Source: Parapristionchus giblindavisi (taxonomy: Eukaryota; Nematoda; Chromadorea; Rhabditida; Diplogasteridae). Taken from it: a DNA stretch of 64,000 nucleotides. Made by a program: the position numbers and the translations under genes. The notes below the pieces were generated by a model that saw only the letters and a list, made by a program, of their open reading frames with translations, did no database searches and was not told the origin of the DNA. The DNA lies in contig CALSFV010000224.1 of NCBI GenBank assembly GCA_943737045.1, positions 930,001 to 994,000 of the forward strand, read 5' to 3'. This document shows, piece by piece, positions 11,266 through 23,700 of the stretch (positions are counted from its first letter, which is position 1; each line of letters starts with the position of its first letter).

Positions 11266-11881
11266 TCAATAATACTTTTACAGCTCAGATCAAGAGCAGT
11301 GGTATTCAACAATTTTATTTTTTATTTCTCCTATGAGAAAGAACTTGTCGCAGTGAATATGAATGATCTCTCTTGGGAAAGTATAAAAACAAAGTAAGTT
11401 ATATTTGAATTGTATTTTTAGAACATTAAACAGATTATTCCAGCATGCCAATGACTGAGAGAATAGTTGGAATTGATGAGAATGGAATTATGACGATACA
11501 AACTAACGTCTGTTTGTGGGGCAGTCCATCATTTCTATACTCTGCTCGATTACCAGATAAGTATACTGTAAGTTTCCTCGAACCTTAATTTAACCCTAAG
11601 TTTTTCCTTTTTCAGAAGAGACCTGATTTTGAGGGGGAAATTGCATTACTTGATAAGCGAAGCGAAGAATTAGAGGAGCAAAATAAACAATTTGAGGAAT
11701 TAAAATTGAAATACGAGAGATTGTTGAATGAGGTAAGACTATAAACGAATTTATTATACAGTAGAGCAGATTTCTCCTGTTAAAATGCGGTACCCTGGGG
11801 GTGACCCTTCATATCTCCTCGAATTATTTCACTGTGAAAAAAATTAAATATCGGGTGCCGGAGTTATTTCTATTGTTTTGC

Positions 11882-11885
<4 letters not shown>

Positions 11886-11915
<30 letters not shown>
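11886..11915. repeat. (TA)n microsatellite
   Basis: About 14-15 TA units in A1 intron 9. The same place in A2 (about 40872-40890) has fewer. Confidence 0.9.
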
Positions 11916-11919
<4 letters not shown>

Positions 11920-11955
11920 TATATTTTATCGCGGAAAGTTTGAAATTTTATATAT

Positions 11956-13633
11956 GAGACGAATCGCCAGAGGTTCGACCACCCCCCGGACATAGAAATT
12001 TCGACCCCCTGAAAAATTCAGATTACGTACTTTGAACGATGCTCTATCGAACTGCGCTTTCCGAATTTGCATATCAGTTCTCATTTTCGAGTAGTGGTAG
12101 GTCAAAGTTGGCAGGTACGGTATTTTTGGCTCGAGTGTGCGTCAGAAAAATGATCATAACTCCGTTCAAAATAATGATAGACACTTTTCCAAAAAAAGCA
12201 TCGAAAGAGGAGATCTTGCGCAACATTTCACAGTTGGTGACGTCATTTTTCGACCATGCTCCGGTGCTGGGCGGTCGGTTTTATGAAAAAGTGACGTAAC
12301 TTTCCTAATCGGAAAAAGTGCACTTTTCTTCTATGCGCGTTTTGTTGCACCCATATGTGTCTAAAAATGACCCAAGTTTCAGAGGATTTCCGAATTGGAA
12401 AAAAAAGCGTTGATTTTAGTGACGCGACCTCGGACCTGTCAAAGGAAAGAACGGCTTATTCCTTTATCAAGAAACAGCAAAGGAGCTTAAATGACTCAAA
12501 AACATCCGAAAACGCATTACGAGCTCAAAATACCCATATACGACAGTTATTTGAAACACAAAATCACCGAGTTCCGAAAAATTTGAAAAAACCCATATTT
12601 TGCTTTTCCACTTTTTGGTAAAGGTAATGAGCTAAACAGGTACCGCTCTAAAAACACCGAGCGGGTTCGAACCCCGGTTCGATCCAAATCTTTTGCTGAT
12701 TTTTACAGACACAGAAAACTTGTTCTAAGGTATTTTTTTCGTGATAAGAATGCTGAATCAAGTTGTTTTGAGTCATTCTGAGCTGGAAAACGTTCATTTT
12801 ATGGCAACACATCGCGCGGAGTTGGGGCGCGCGCGTGTAATCTCGATGGCGGATATCTCGGCTCTAAGAGCAGGTAGGCCTTCACTTCCAAAAACATAAA
12901 TGTTCAAAAACATTATAAGAAATATTATAAAGATTAATTAACATTACTGAGACGTTTTTTCCACGTGGAAAAGCAAAATATGGTTTTTTTTTTTCAAATT
13001 TTTCGGAACTCGGTGATTTTGTGTTTCAAATAACTGTCGTATATGGGTATTTTGAGCTCGTAATGCTTTTTCGGATGTTTTTGAGTCATTTAAGCTCCTT
13101 TGCTGTTTCTTGATAAAGGAATAAGCCGTTCTTTCCTTTGATAGGTCCGAGGTCGCGTCACTAAAATCAACGCTTTTTTTTCCAATTCGGAAATCCTCTG
13201 AAACTTGGGTCATTTTTAGACACATATGGGTGCAACAAAACGCGCATAGAAGAAAAGTGCACTTTTTCCGATTAGGAAAGTTACGTCACTTTTTCATAAA
13301 ACCGACCGCCCAGCACCGGAGCATGGTCGAAAAATGACGTCACCAACTGTGAAATGTTGCGCAAGATCTCCTCTTTCGATGCTTTTTTTGGAAAAGTGTC
13401 TATCATTATTTTGAACGGAGTTATGATCATTTTTCTGACGCACACTCGAGCCAAAAATACCGTACCTGCCAATTTTGACCTACCACTACTCGAAAATGAG
13501 AGCAGATATGCAAATTCGGAAAGCGCAGTTCGATAGAGCATCGTTCAAAGTACTTAATCTGAATTTTTCAGGGGGTCGAAATTTCTATGTCCGCGGACCC
13601 TCCGAAACGGTCGATTTTCTCGCGATTCGTCTC
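11956..13633. mobile_element. Long foldback element, 1678 bp, in A1 intron 9
   Basis: Begins GAGACGAATCGC and ends GCGATTCGTCTC. Arms of about 655 bp (11956-12613 and 12976-13633) are nearly perfect inverted copies. The spacer of about 360 bp holds a B-box-like GGGTTCGAACCCC (12663-12675). A2 lacks the element at the matching place (near 40934), leaving TATAT before the join, so the target duplication is about 4-5 bp of ATAT. Open frames in the arms are mirror images of each other and are not genes. If transcribed with the intron it would form a very long RNA hairpin. Confidence 0.9.
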
Positions 13634-15164
13634 ATATAACGTAGTCTGAGAAAAAAATATGTAAAATATTATTTTTTGGCAAATGCCGCCCGATTACTTG
13701 AAATACGCGCGCACGCACAGCAATTGAATCTCAAAGTGACTTTTTCCGGCATTAAGTTTCCTAAGTTTCATCCCGTGGCATTTAGTTGACAAGCTGTTAA
13801 AAATTACGAACTTTATTCGATAAAATACTTGAGGAATGGAATAAAAAGATAAACACAATTCTCACGCCTAATATTCAATTTTCACAGAAAAAATATCGAG
13901 GGGATGTGAGGGGTCACCCGGGTGCACCCCGCGTACCGCATTTTAACAGGGGGAATCTGCTGTACTGTAAGCTAAGTTTTAGAACGTTTTAGGGATTGTT
14001 TTCCGAAAAGGAAGAGTGGATACTCTTCCACAAGGGATTCGGGGGGGGGGGGGGGGGCGTGTGGGCTCGTAGAGAAAATTCATGTTGAAAAAATGTATGC
14101 CTTTCTCAATTACGCGGGCATACGATAACGTAGTTACCCCGTAATCGATTTTTTCGAATTTGTTTTTTTTGGACGAAAATTTTTCGAGAAAGTATCGAAA
14201 ATCGAAGAACGAAAAATGCACGTCCCTGGTGGAAATATCGATAAAACCTTTATTAAAAAATCATGAGATAAATATGCAGAACAAAGTTTCAGTCGAAATG
14301 CTGAATTTGATGATTATCAAAGTAGGCCAGCTCAGTGTGACAGATTTATGTCATTTGTGCCTAGGATAGAGTCCTCCCTTGCAATTTTCATCCCAAATGC
14401 AAGTTCTCAGCGTTATCTTTATTTTCAGAAGAGGTCATCTTCGAAAAGTCAAAAAGAGAGCTCGCTGTATTTTGAAATTGTTGATTTACAAAGCTGTGAA
14501 ATATGTGCTGAAAAATTCGGTAAGCTAACCACTCACTCAATGTTAAGTTTATAAAAAAAGGAATATCAACTTATCAATAACCATTTACTGCTCGTTCAAT
14601 TTTTTTCAATTTTTTAAATATTTTTGTATGACAGATTCGAACATTAGAATTCCCCACACTTTTCACTGTGGTCATACATTCTGTTTGAAATGCATTGAAG
14701 CAATTAAAAAAGATGAAAGGTACGTTTTATTTATTAAGTAATTTTTAAAGAAAATTTTCATAGCTATCCCTGCCCAAATTGTCGAAGAGAAAATAAAATT
14801 TTAAATGGACAATTTTTCCCGATCAATAGTTTCTCTCAGTGAGTTTTTTGCTTTCGCTTTGAAGTAATTTCAAGTTTGTTTTTGACACAGAACTGGCTGA
14901 TATCAAGGAAAATACGGAAGATATTAAACATAAAAACACAATTGATTGTTTTCATTGTAATGAGGTATGTTACTCAGATAAACTAGTCCTCTTCAAGTTT
15001 TCATTCTTCCTTAAAATGTGAAGAAATTTTCAGAATATTCAAGCTTCTAAACTTAGAATTTGTACTGACAAAAATTGCATTGAGGTAAGAAAATTAATTT
15101 TACATCTCTTTCCAGAAGACTTATTTGCTGTCATTAATGATTAGTAATCGTGAAACAATAGTGA

Positions 15165-15570
15165 CCGTGTAAAATACACTTGTTTATTTGGTACGAGAGT
15201 AGAATGCCACAGTCACAATGAATTTCTATGTTTAGGGAGAGTCCAAGCGAGATAGTACGTAGATCAGAGAGAGCGCGAGGTGGGAAGGGAGGGAAAGGGG
15301 GGGGGGGCGGGTTGATCGATAGAATGTTTCTGAGTTTAGCAGCTAGTATTCTGGTATTTCCTAACTAGTAGTTTACTGCTGGTTTACTACAAGTGAAAGG
15401 ACATTTGACGAAATGCATTACCGTATTATACACCACTTCTAGTAAACTTACGTTTAACTAGCCAGACTTGCAGCTCTACGGCTAGTGGAAAATATAAGTA
15501 AACTACTAGTTTGAAAATACCAGAGTAGCAAGGCGATAGTACATTTTATACAACATTATCTTTTTACAAT
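15165..15570 (-). repeat. R1 repeat, minus strand, split by a nested MITE
   Basis: Read on the minus strand it runs from TGTTGTATAAAATGTACTAT to AAACAAGTGTATTTTACACG. It sits in A1 intron 14. A2 and A3 lack it there, so this copy came after their separation. Confidence 0.6.
15352..15527. mobile_element. MITE nested in the R1 repeat
   Basis: Inverted ends CTGGTATTTC / AAATACCAG with inner inverted TAGTAGTTTACT / AGTAAACTACTA. Removing it rejoins the R1 sequence. About 175 bp, non-coding. Confidence 0.65.
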
Positions 15571-16186
15571 TTCTCCGATCCGATATTTTTCAGTACAATC
15601 AACCAATTTGTGGTAATTGCTGTTTTGAAGAACCCCATGTTGGACATTCAACAATTAGATATAATGAGAAGGTATGATTTTTTAGATTTAAAACTTGCCC
15701 GATTTCACAGTAACAATTGGCTCCATTTAGCTCCGTGCAGAGTCACGAGAATATGTTCGAATAAAAAAAGAAGAAATGGAATCGAAAAAAGAAGAAATAT
15801 TATCGAAGTATAAACTATTCATTGATTTGCAGAAAGAACTTGAAGGGGTAATCAATAATTCAATAGATTATTTATGACTTTATCGTTCAGAAACTTCCAA
15901 ATATTCAACTCCGGGAACAGATTTCTACTGCCGTTGATTCTGTTTTCACACCCGAGGTTATACCGTAAAATGAATATTCTAAGGGAAAAACTAAATTTAG
16001 GAAGCAGAGGAATTGAGATCAACAGTAGATGAATTCAGTGATACATTCATTCAATCTGCTGATATTATCATTGAATCAATCGATACAGCAATTAGAAACA
16101 TTCGTGTAAGTTAAACACATTTGTTGAACAAATGCGCCATAATTATTTCATTGTTTCGTTTTTAGGAACAATTATCTGCATTGTAA

Positions 16187-17476
16187 TGGTTCTATTGTTC
16201 GGAAATGTACATGCTCATTATCACTATTTTTCAATGATATCATTATTAAGTGCTATTTGTATACTATAATAAACTTTTTCATGTTTTTTTTGCATTTTTT
16301 CATGTTTCTGAACTACTTTATGGAATATATTCAAATATTTGAATAAAATATTTTTCCGAACAGCTCTTATGTTAGCTCTACGCTTCACGTGGTTGCTTAA
16401 CATAGAAAATTAAAATTCTCTTGCGGATTTGTTGTATTATTCAAGTTCAAAATTGACCATGAAAATATTGAAAATAATTAATTCAATTTCATTTTAAAAG
16501 ATATTTCATTGCATGATTCAACAAGGGACAACATTTCTGGCCCCAATTCAAACGAAAAATATTAAGAAAATCTATTTTGTAAACATAAGCAAACTGGAGA
16601 GTCAATACATTTTTATTGAGCAATCAAGATAATGATGACTATTTAGTGATTTTATGTATGATAAAAACGAGGAAATAGACACCTGCAAGAAATACAATCA
16701 ACTCTTGAGCTGACATTGTTGGTAGTATTATGTCTTGATTGTTATTCGTAGCTGGCGTAGCTTGAGGTACGGATGGCCTGAAAGGAAAATGTTCGAACAA
16801 AATGAATAATGGAATGTGTATCACACCAAAATAATATTTCAAAAATATATAATACGATATAATTTTGTCGTGTACTGTAATTCAATAATGCAATTCAACC
16901 ATAATATCAGATGTATTCTTTTGATTACATCGATTAAAATGCTGCAAATGAGAAATAGAGTATGTTGTTTGGTGAATAGTGATCAAAGAAGAAGAAGAAG
17001 AAGACAGAGAAGACCATGCATCCAATCGCAATTCAGAAAGAAAGACAGATGCTCTATCTCCTCTCTCCATCCCTCCCTCTCTCTCTTCCCTTTCTCTCTA
17101 TATGAGTGACCTAACTAGGGTAACTTACGGTATATAACAGTGACCTGGATAGGGTACGTCACAGCCCATCCAGCTAGGACAAGTGAGGTAAGACTTGGCA
17201 AAACGCCATTTATATTAGAATTGTCTTTGATTTGATCAAATGATATACTCACTTTTCGCCAAATGTATCACTTTATCGAGCTGAATTCACGCATTTTCTT
17301 TTCATTTAATATTAATTGAATCCCTGGTAAAGCTCTCTGTATCGCAAGCATCTTTTTTTGGAAAACTTCAATTCGAGATATCGAAATTAAGCACTCTAAC
17401 ACTCTTCCTCAGAAATGTATATTTCACGATTTTCCACCATATTTTAACGTGCCATTAATTAATTAAGTCAAGTGCA
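16187..17476. other. A1-A3 intergenic region
   Basis: Contains the A1 3' end (AATAAA near 16267), AT-rich sequence, a GAAGAAGAAG run near 16987 and a segment (about 17100-17200) matching the GTGACCTAACTAG sequence found upstream of A1 and A2. So A3 keeps part of the family promoter-proximal flank. No further gene seen. Confidence 0.5.
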
Positions 17477-17704
17477 ATGGATTTCGTGAACCGCGAGGAA
17501 ACTTTGATGATTAACATACGATGGATTTACCCAAAAGGTATCAAAGACATGAAAATAAATGCATTTCAAATTCAAATTTCAGTTGGAAGTATTCCAAGTA
17601 GAACATGTATTACTGCTTATCCCGTGACATGGATGAAAGGGTGTGTGTTTCTATTTTTCCCATTTTTTAAAGTTTATTCAATGCCGAAATTCATCAATCT
17701 TAGT

Positions 17705-17780
<76 letters not shown>

Positions 17781-20700
17781 TAATTAATTTTTCTGTTGAC
17801 TTATTGATTTAAGATCGAAACGGATTGAACATACAATCGAATGCACTAAAGTATTTGGAATGTTCTGCAAATCGTTATTATACCTCCACGTTAGTTTTAA
17901 GACACCGGCTCAGTGAGATTCCAGGTAGTGCCGGACATCGACCTCACCGATTTGGCTCAAAATTGTTTGTGGATACCCCCATGCCCCTATCACAAAATGG
18001 ATATTCATTTGGACTGGATCCTTGAAACACAGATATGGCGGGTTCTGGAAATTTGAAAACTCGATTTTCACCAAAAAAAGGTGGAGCGACCTAGGTCCAA
18101 TGCTAGTATGGAATAATTACATGTATGCCTATGCAACAAAACTCGCTATAGGACGGTCCGGATATCCGATCGCAAACTGACTTTTTACCTTCTCGAAATA
18201 TTCTAAATTTAAGTAAAATTTTAAAACAAAAAACGGCAGCCCAATTTTATCCTCATTTTATAGACCAAGAAAAAATTACTTTCGTTTTATTCAAAATTGA
18301 TTGAAAACTCGTGTGAATGAAGAAAACTCTTGTAGTACTCTTGTATATGAGTCTCAGACAAAATATTCAACATAAAGTTGTTCTACTCAAACAGTTCTTC
18401 AAAATGAGTACAAAGATGATGGGGTTTGAAAATAAAAATATTTTCGGGTCATCTTCAGCTTCATTTATCTCAAAACACGGATCGATCGATTTTTTATTAT
18501 TTTGCCTCATACGACGAAGAATTTTTTGCTCTATAACATGAGGATAAAATTGGGCTGCCTTTTTTTTGTTTTAAAATTTTAATGAAATTTAGAATATTTC
18601 GAGAAGGTAAAAAAGTCAGTTTGTGATCGGATATCCGTACCGTCCTATAGTGTGTTGTTGTTGCATAGGCATACATGTAATTATTCCACACTAACATTGG
18701 ACCTAGGTCGCTCCACTTTTTTGGTGAAAATCGAGTTTTCAAATTTCCAGAACCCGCCATATCTGTGTTTGAAGGACCCTCCCCAAATGAATACCCATTT
18801 TGTGAAAGGGGCCATGGGGGTATCCACAAAACAATTTTTTGAGCAAATCGGTGAGGTCGATGTCCGGGATCACTAGCTCAACCCTCGAATCTTGCCATTG
18901 TCTTAATGTGTTAAGAGGCCGGCTCGGTAAGGCTCGAGCATTATGACCTCCTGCCGGACATTCGCCAAGACCTTCGATCTGGGCCTCAATACTTTCATCA
19001 TAGACACATACCGGGGGGAGACCGATGAAAGTTATAGTGAAAATGCCCTTGGGCTCAAACCCGGCTCACATATGTTTCATAAATTAAAAAATTGAAAAAT
19101 TCATAACTTTTCAATCGTGATAGCTAGGACTTTTATTTCTTTTTATTGGTGAATAACATGTCATGCACTGTTGTAAACACTCCTGAACAATAATATCATA
19201 TCGTTCTGAATATGTTTTTTCGTGATTGATTTTCAGATTCTTCTTCTTCTATCCTCGTTGAAGAGATACTGCAAGAAATGCCATAGTGTATATTGTAGCT
19301 CTGACGATTATGTACATGGTGGTCACATTCGCTTGGTCAGCCAGTTTGTCATAAGCCTCGAAAATTGCAACTGAATGTGAAATATGTGTAAATTGAAAAA
19401 ATAGAAAATTAAATTTCTTGAAATTCGCAAGAGTGAGAGGTAGCTGTATTATGTCATTTTACTCGTAGTGATGCGCGTAAATAGGAAAAATATACAAATA
19501 GACTCGGACTACACTTTTTAAAAATTTAGAAAAATAATTATTTTATTTTTATTTTTTCAACTCCCACATTCAGTCGACCGTCAAGGCAAGTTGATTCATA
19601 GGGCGGATGGTGACTGATGCATGTGCGTTTGCAGAGACGACTGCCACGTGAAGAATCGTCGTCTTGCAGATCTCGAATTTATTTTTTATATATCAATCTT
19701 GAATATTTATATGTTTCTTTGATATAAATCGGTTGGAAGGTGGCGTACGACAACCAAAGCTGTACCATTGTTATCAGTAGGAGTGTACTGTACTGCACTA
19801 CCGTAACCGTCAGGAATCACGAACTATTTTTTTTCAGTCGACCCATGATTCTCGACCATGACCCCGGGTTCATGGTTGAGAATGGCTGAGGTCGAAAAAT
19901 TCATGATGATCCCAGACTAAATACTATGTGGCATTATATCAACAGTGAGCCAACTTTTATTTTTATGGATACCACAACTCGAATTACCGTAATAGTAATG
20001 CACGCACCTGAATTTTCCGAGAATCTCACCACATTATTATAGGATACGGTAGCTAGATTACGGTAATTCGAACTATGGTATCCATAAAAATAAAAGATGG
20101 CTCACTGTTGATATAATGCCACATAGTATTTGGTCTAAGATCATGATGATTTTTTCGACCTCATCCATTCCAACCATGAACCCGGGGTCATGGTTGAAAA
20201 TCATGAGTTGACTGAAAAAAAATCAGTTCGCGATTCCTGATGTTGACGGTTGTCCAATAGCGTTTACTCCTACTGATTAAAATGGTACAGCTTTGGATGC
20301 AATACGCTACCTTCCAACCGATTTATATCAAAGAAACATATAAATTTTCAAGTTTGATAGTTTAATAAATAAATTCGAGATCTGCAAAACGACGATTCTT
20401 CACGTGGCAGTCGTCTCTGCAAACGCACATGCATCAGTCACCATCCGCCATATGAATCAACTTGCCTTGACGGTCGACTGAATGTGGGAGTTGAAAAAAT
20501 AAAAATAAGATATTTATTTTTCTAAATTTTTTAAAAATGTAGTCCGAGTCTATTTGTATATTATTCCTATTTACGCGCATCACTACGAGTAAAATGACAT
20601 AATACAGTTACCTCTCACTCTTGCGAATTTCAAGAAATTTAATTTTCTATTTTTTCAATTTACACATATTTCACATTCAGTTGCAATTTTCGAGGCTTAT

Positions 20701-23700
20701 GACAAACTGGCTGACCAAGCAAATGTGACCACCATGTACATAATCGTCAGAGCTACAATATACACTATGGCATTTCTTGCAGTATCTCTTCAACGAGGAT
20801 AGAAGAAGAAGAATCTGAAAATCAATCACGAAAAAACATATTCAGAACGATATGATATTATTGTTCAGGAGTGTTTACAACAGTGCATGACATGTTATTC
20901 ACCAATAAAAAGAAATAAAAGTCCTAGCTATCACGATTGAAAAGTTATGAATTTTTCAATTTTTTAATTTATGAAACATATGTGAGCCGGGTTTGAGCCC
21001 AAGGGCATTTTCACTATAACTTTCATCGGTCTCCCCCCGGTATGTGTCTATGATGAAAGTATTGAGGCCCAGATCGAAATTCTTGGCGAATGTCCGGACC
21101 ATGCTCGAGTCTTACCGAGCCGGTCTCTTAATCTTGAATTTGAACAGTGTCAACATATTTATTTTTATTTCACTTGCTAAAACATCTTTATGATGCATGA
21201 TAAATTAAATTAAATTAAAACTAAATTATTTTTGATCTAAAAATTTAATGAAAGGGATTTATAGGATGGAATACTCAAGAAAGCAGATATTGAGAATGAT
21301 AAAATCGTAACCTCTGATATTGCGATGGTAAATATACAATTACTTTACGGCTATTTATATTAGCATTTACAGATTGAGAAAGGAGTGAAAATATACGCAA
21401 AGAATTGTTGTTTCCATTATTTTATTGAAAGAGTTGACCATCCGGATGTTATATTCGCTGTTCCATTAAATGAGGATTATCGATCAAATAATGTAATTAA
21501 ATTCAATGTTACTATTGAAGAGTTTATGAAACATCACAGCTTTACTGTAGACCGGTCAGTGAAAATTTAGAAATTCAGTTGATACTATATAGTGGGAAAT
21601 TGTAGGAATTTCTTATTCGTTATTTTTGATGACAATAATTCTTCCTCAATTCGTCGATATGAATCAGATTCAAATGAATTGTTAGAGGAAAATGAATTAC
21701 CACGGGTATTGTTACTTAAACTTTAAAATAATGACGCGATTTGAGTTTATATCATTACAGGCCCTATCAAAATCAGCAGTATTCAAAAATTTTATTTTTT
21801 ATTTCTCCTTTGAAAACGAACTTGTCGCAGTGAATATGAATGATCTCTCTTGGGAAATTATAGAGACAAAGTACGTGGCATTTAAATTGTATTTTCTTTG
21901 TTAAGACATTAAAGGCACACCCCAAGCTAATTTTACTCTCCGCATTGGCACAACTCTCTCGTAGACAAAGAAAGCGAGAGAGTGTGACCAGAGCGGAGAG
22001 TTTCAAATGAGCTTGGAGTCTCCCTTTAAAGAAGGGGACCCATGAGTTGGCATGACTGACTCCCGCCACCATAAGCATGTTGAAAATTGTTTATATTATA
22101 TGGTAATTAGCGTAAGGGACAATGAGAAAATGAGAGAGATAATTATGCAAATCGGATGGGCACTCTCTACATGCCTTGAAAGTTATACTTTCAAAGCGCA
22201 TAGTGTGCTTTAAACATATCGGGAATCAATATCAGATATGTCTTTCGATTCGTGAAAGGATGTATGTGTGGTGTGATAGAATCTCTATCATTCTATCCGA
22301 ACAGTCTTATTACGAAAAAACTCGTGGGTCTCCATCTTTAAACATCTTACTACAGCTTGACATTAACGTTGGAAATAGTTGGAATTGATGAGAATGGAAT
22401 TATGACTTTACAATATAGATTCTTTAACTCTCAACCGCATCTCTACTTTGCTCAAATACCCGATAAGTACACTGTATGTATTATCTTTTTTTCGCTCTTT
22501 CTTCATTTTCCTTAAATTCTGTTTTTCAGAAACAAGATTTTGAGGAGAAAATTGAACTACGAAGCAAAGAATTGGAGAAAGAAATAGAAGGAATTAAGGA
22601 ATTGAAACTGCACTACGAGAGAACATTGAATGAGGTAGGATTATAAACGAATTTATCATAAGTAAAGTTTAAGTTTTAGTGTAGGGGGATTGGAAAAAAA
22701 TTTGCGTGCCATCCTTGCGCAGCGTATTCAAGCGATTTCGAAACATTGCATTTATTTATTTTCAATTACATCAGTTCGGTGTGATCGATTTAGTTTAAAA
22801 AAAATTCCATTTTTTTGACAAGTCTCCTGTGTCAAGCATTTCTCGATAGAGTCAACCTTGCAATTGTCTTCCAGCTCAAATTGAAAGTTCTCAGCGTTTT
22901 TTTTTCAGAAGAAGACATATTCGAAAGCTGTAAAAGAAAGTTCGCAGAATTCTGAAATTGAGGATTTGCAAAGTTGTGAAATATGTGCTGAGAAGTTTGG
23001 TAAGTTACTCGATTATTCAATTCTTATAAAACTAAATTTATTTACTTCTTTCGAAACTTAGAGATGGAGAGTAAAGTGAAAGTTCTTCACAGTGTTCTCT
23101 GTACTTTTGCATCCTTTCATCTTTTGCATCGTGTTTACGCGCCTACGACGTCACTGAAAAAACATTACACTTGGCTTACGGCGTGTGGTCGTTAATCTTG
23201 GAGTTCGTTGGGTCCCAAGCGGAAACCCCTGAATGACATTGGGGATACTGTAAGAAGCTACCGTAGCGTCGATCAATAATGATTGACTACCGTGACCTTT
23301 TAAAGTAATTTCATGGACCATCAGGGTTTTCCACAAGAGACCCAACATACTCCAAATTACGCGCGCGTAAGCCAAATGGATCATTTTTACGTGACGGCGT
23401 AGGTGCGTAAGGCAAATGTAACGAAGCATTTGAAAGCAAGAGGGTGCTCGAAATATTACCTACTAAAAAATTATATTATACCGAGTTGAAAAGTTTATGT
23501 ACATTGTATTTTCTTTATTTATTGCATTATAGATGGTTCATTTAAAATATTATTTGAGATATTTTCTGATTGCAGAATCTGTCGTTCGAGTTCCTCATAC
23601 TCTTCATTGTGGTCATACATTCTGCAAAAAATGCATTGAAGCAGTGAGAAATGGTGACAGGTTCGATAAATTTAGCAAACGTTTTAGTTATAATGAATCA

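Larger units (their letters stand above)
10168..16186 (+). pseudogene. A1: RING/B-box family gene with two frameshifts
   Basis: Nineteen exons: 10168-10234, 10286-10340, 10436-10511, 10576-10638, 10685-10867, 10920-11019, 11284-11393, 11444-11567, 11616-11732, 14429-14519, 14635-14719, 14764-14838, 14891-14964, 15034-15084, 15594-15671, 15731-15847, 15891-15956, 16001-16105, 16166-16186 (TAA). All borders are GT/AG. Domain order is as in A2: N-terminal region, coiled coil (RSEELEEQNKQFEELKLK), RING (CEIC...HCGHTFCLKC...CPNC), B-box-like module, coiled coil. Exon 5 is 183 nt against 182 in A2 and A3 (+1 near 10849), and exon 12 is 75 nt against 77 (-2 near 14830). The two shifts do not cancel and no alternative splice site I can see repairs them. 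The rest of the gene is well preserved, so inactivation is recent, or one or both are assembly errors. Intron 9 is 2.7 kb because of a foldback element absent from A2. Confidence 0.75.

Noticed and set aside
12039..13541. Four open frames of 86-93 codons in 11956-13633
   Set aside because: They are mirror copies in the two arms of a foldback element, equal in both directions, with no other sign of coding.
15728..15730. In-frame TAG as a stop in A1 exon 16
   Set aside because: The phase of the preceding exon and comparison with A2, A3 and D1 show that the exon begins right after this AG (TTTAG or TTCAG is the acceptor), so TAG is intronic.
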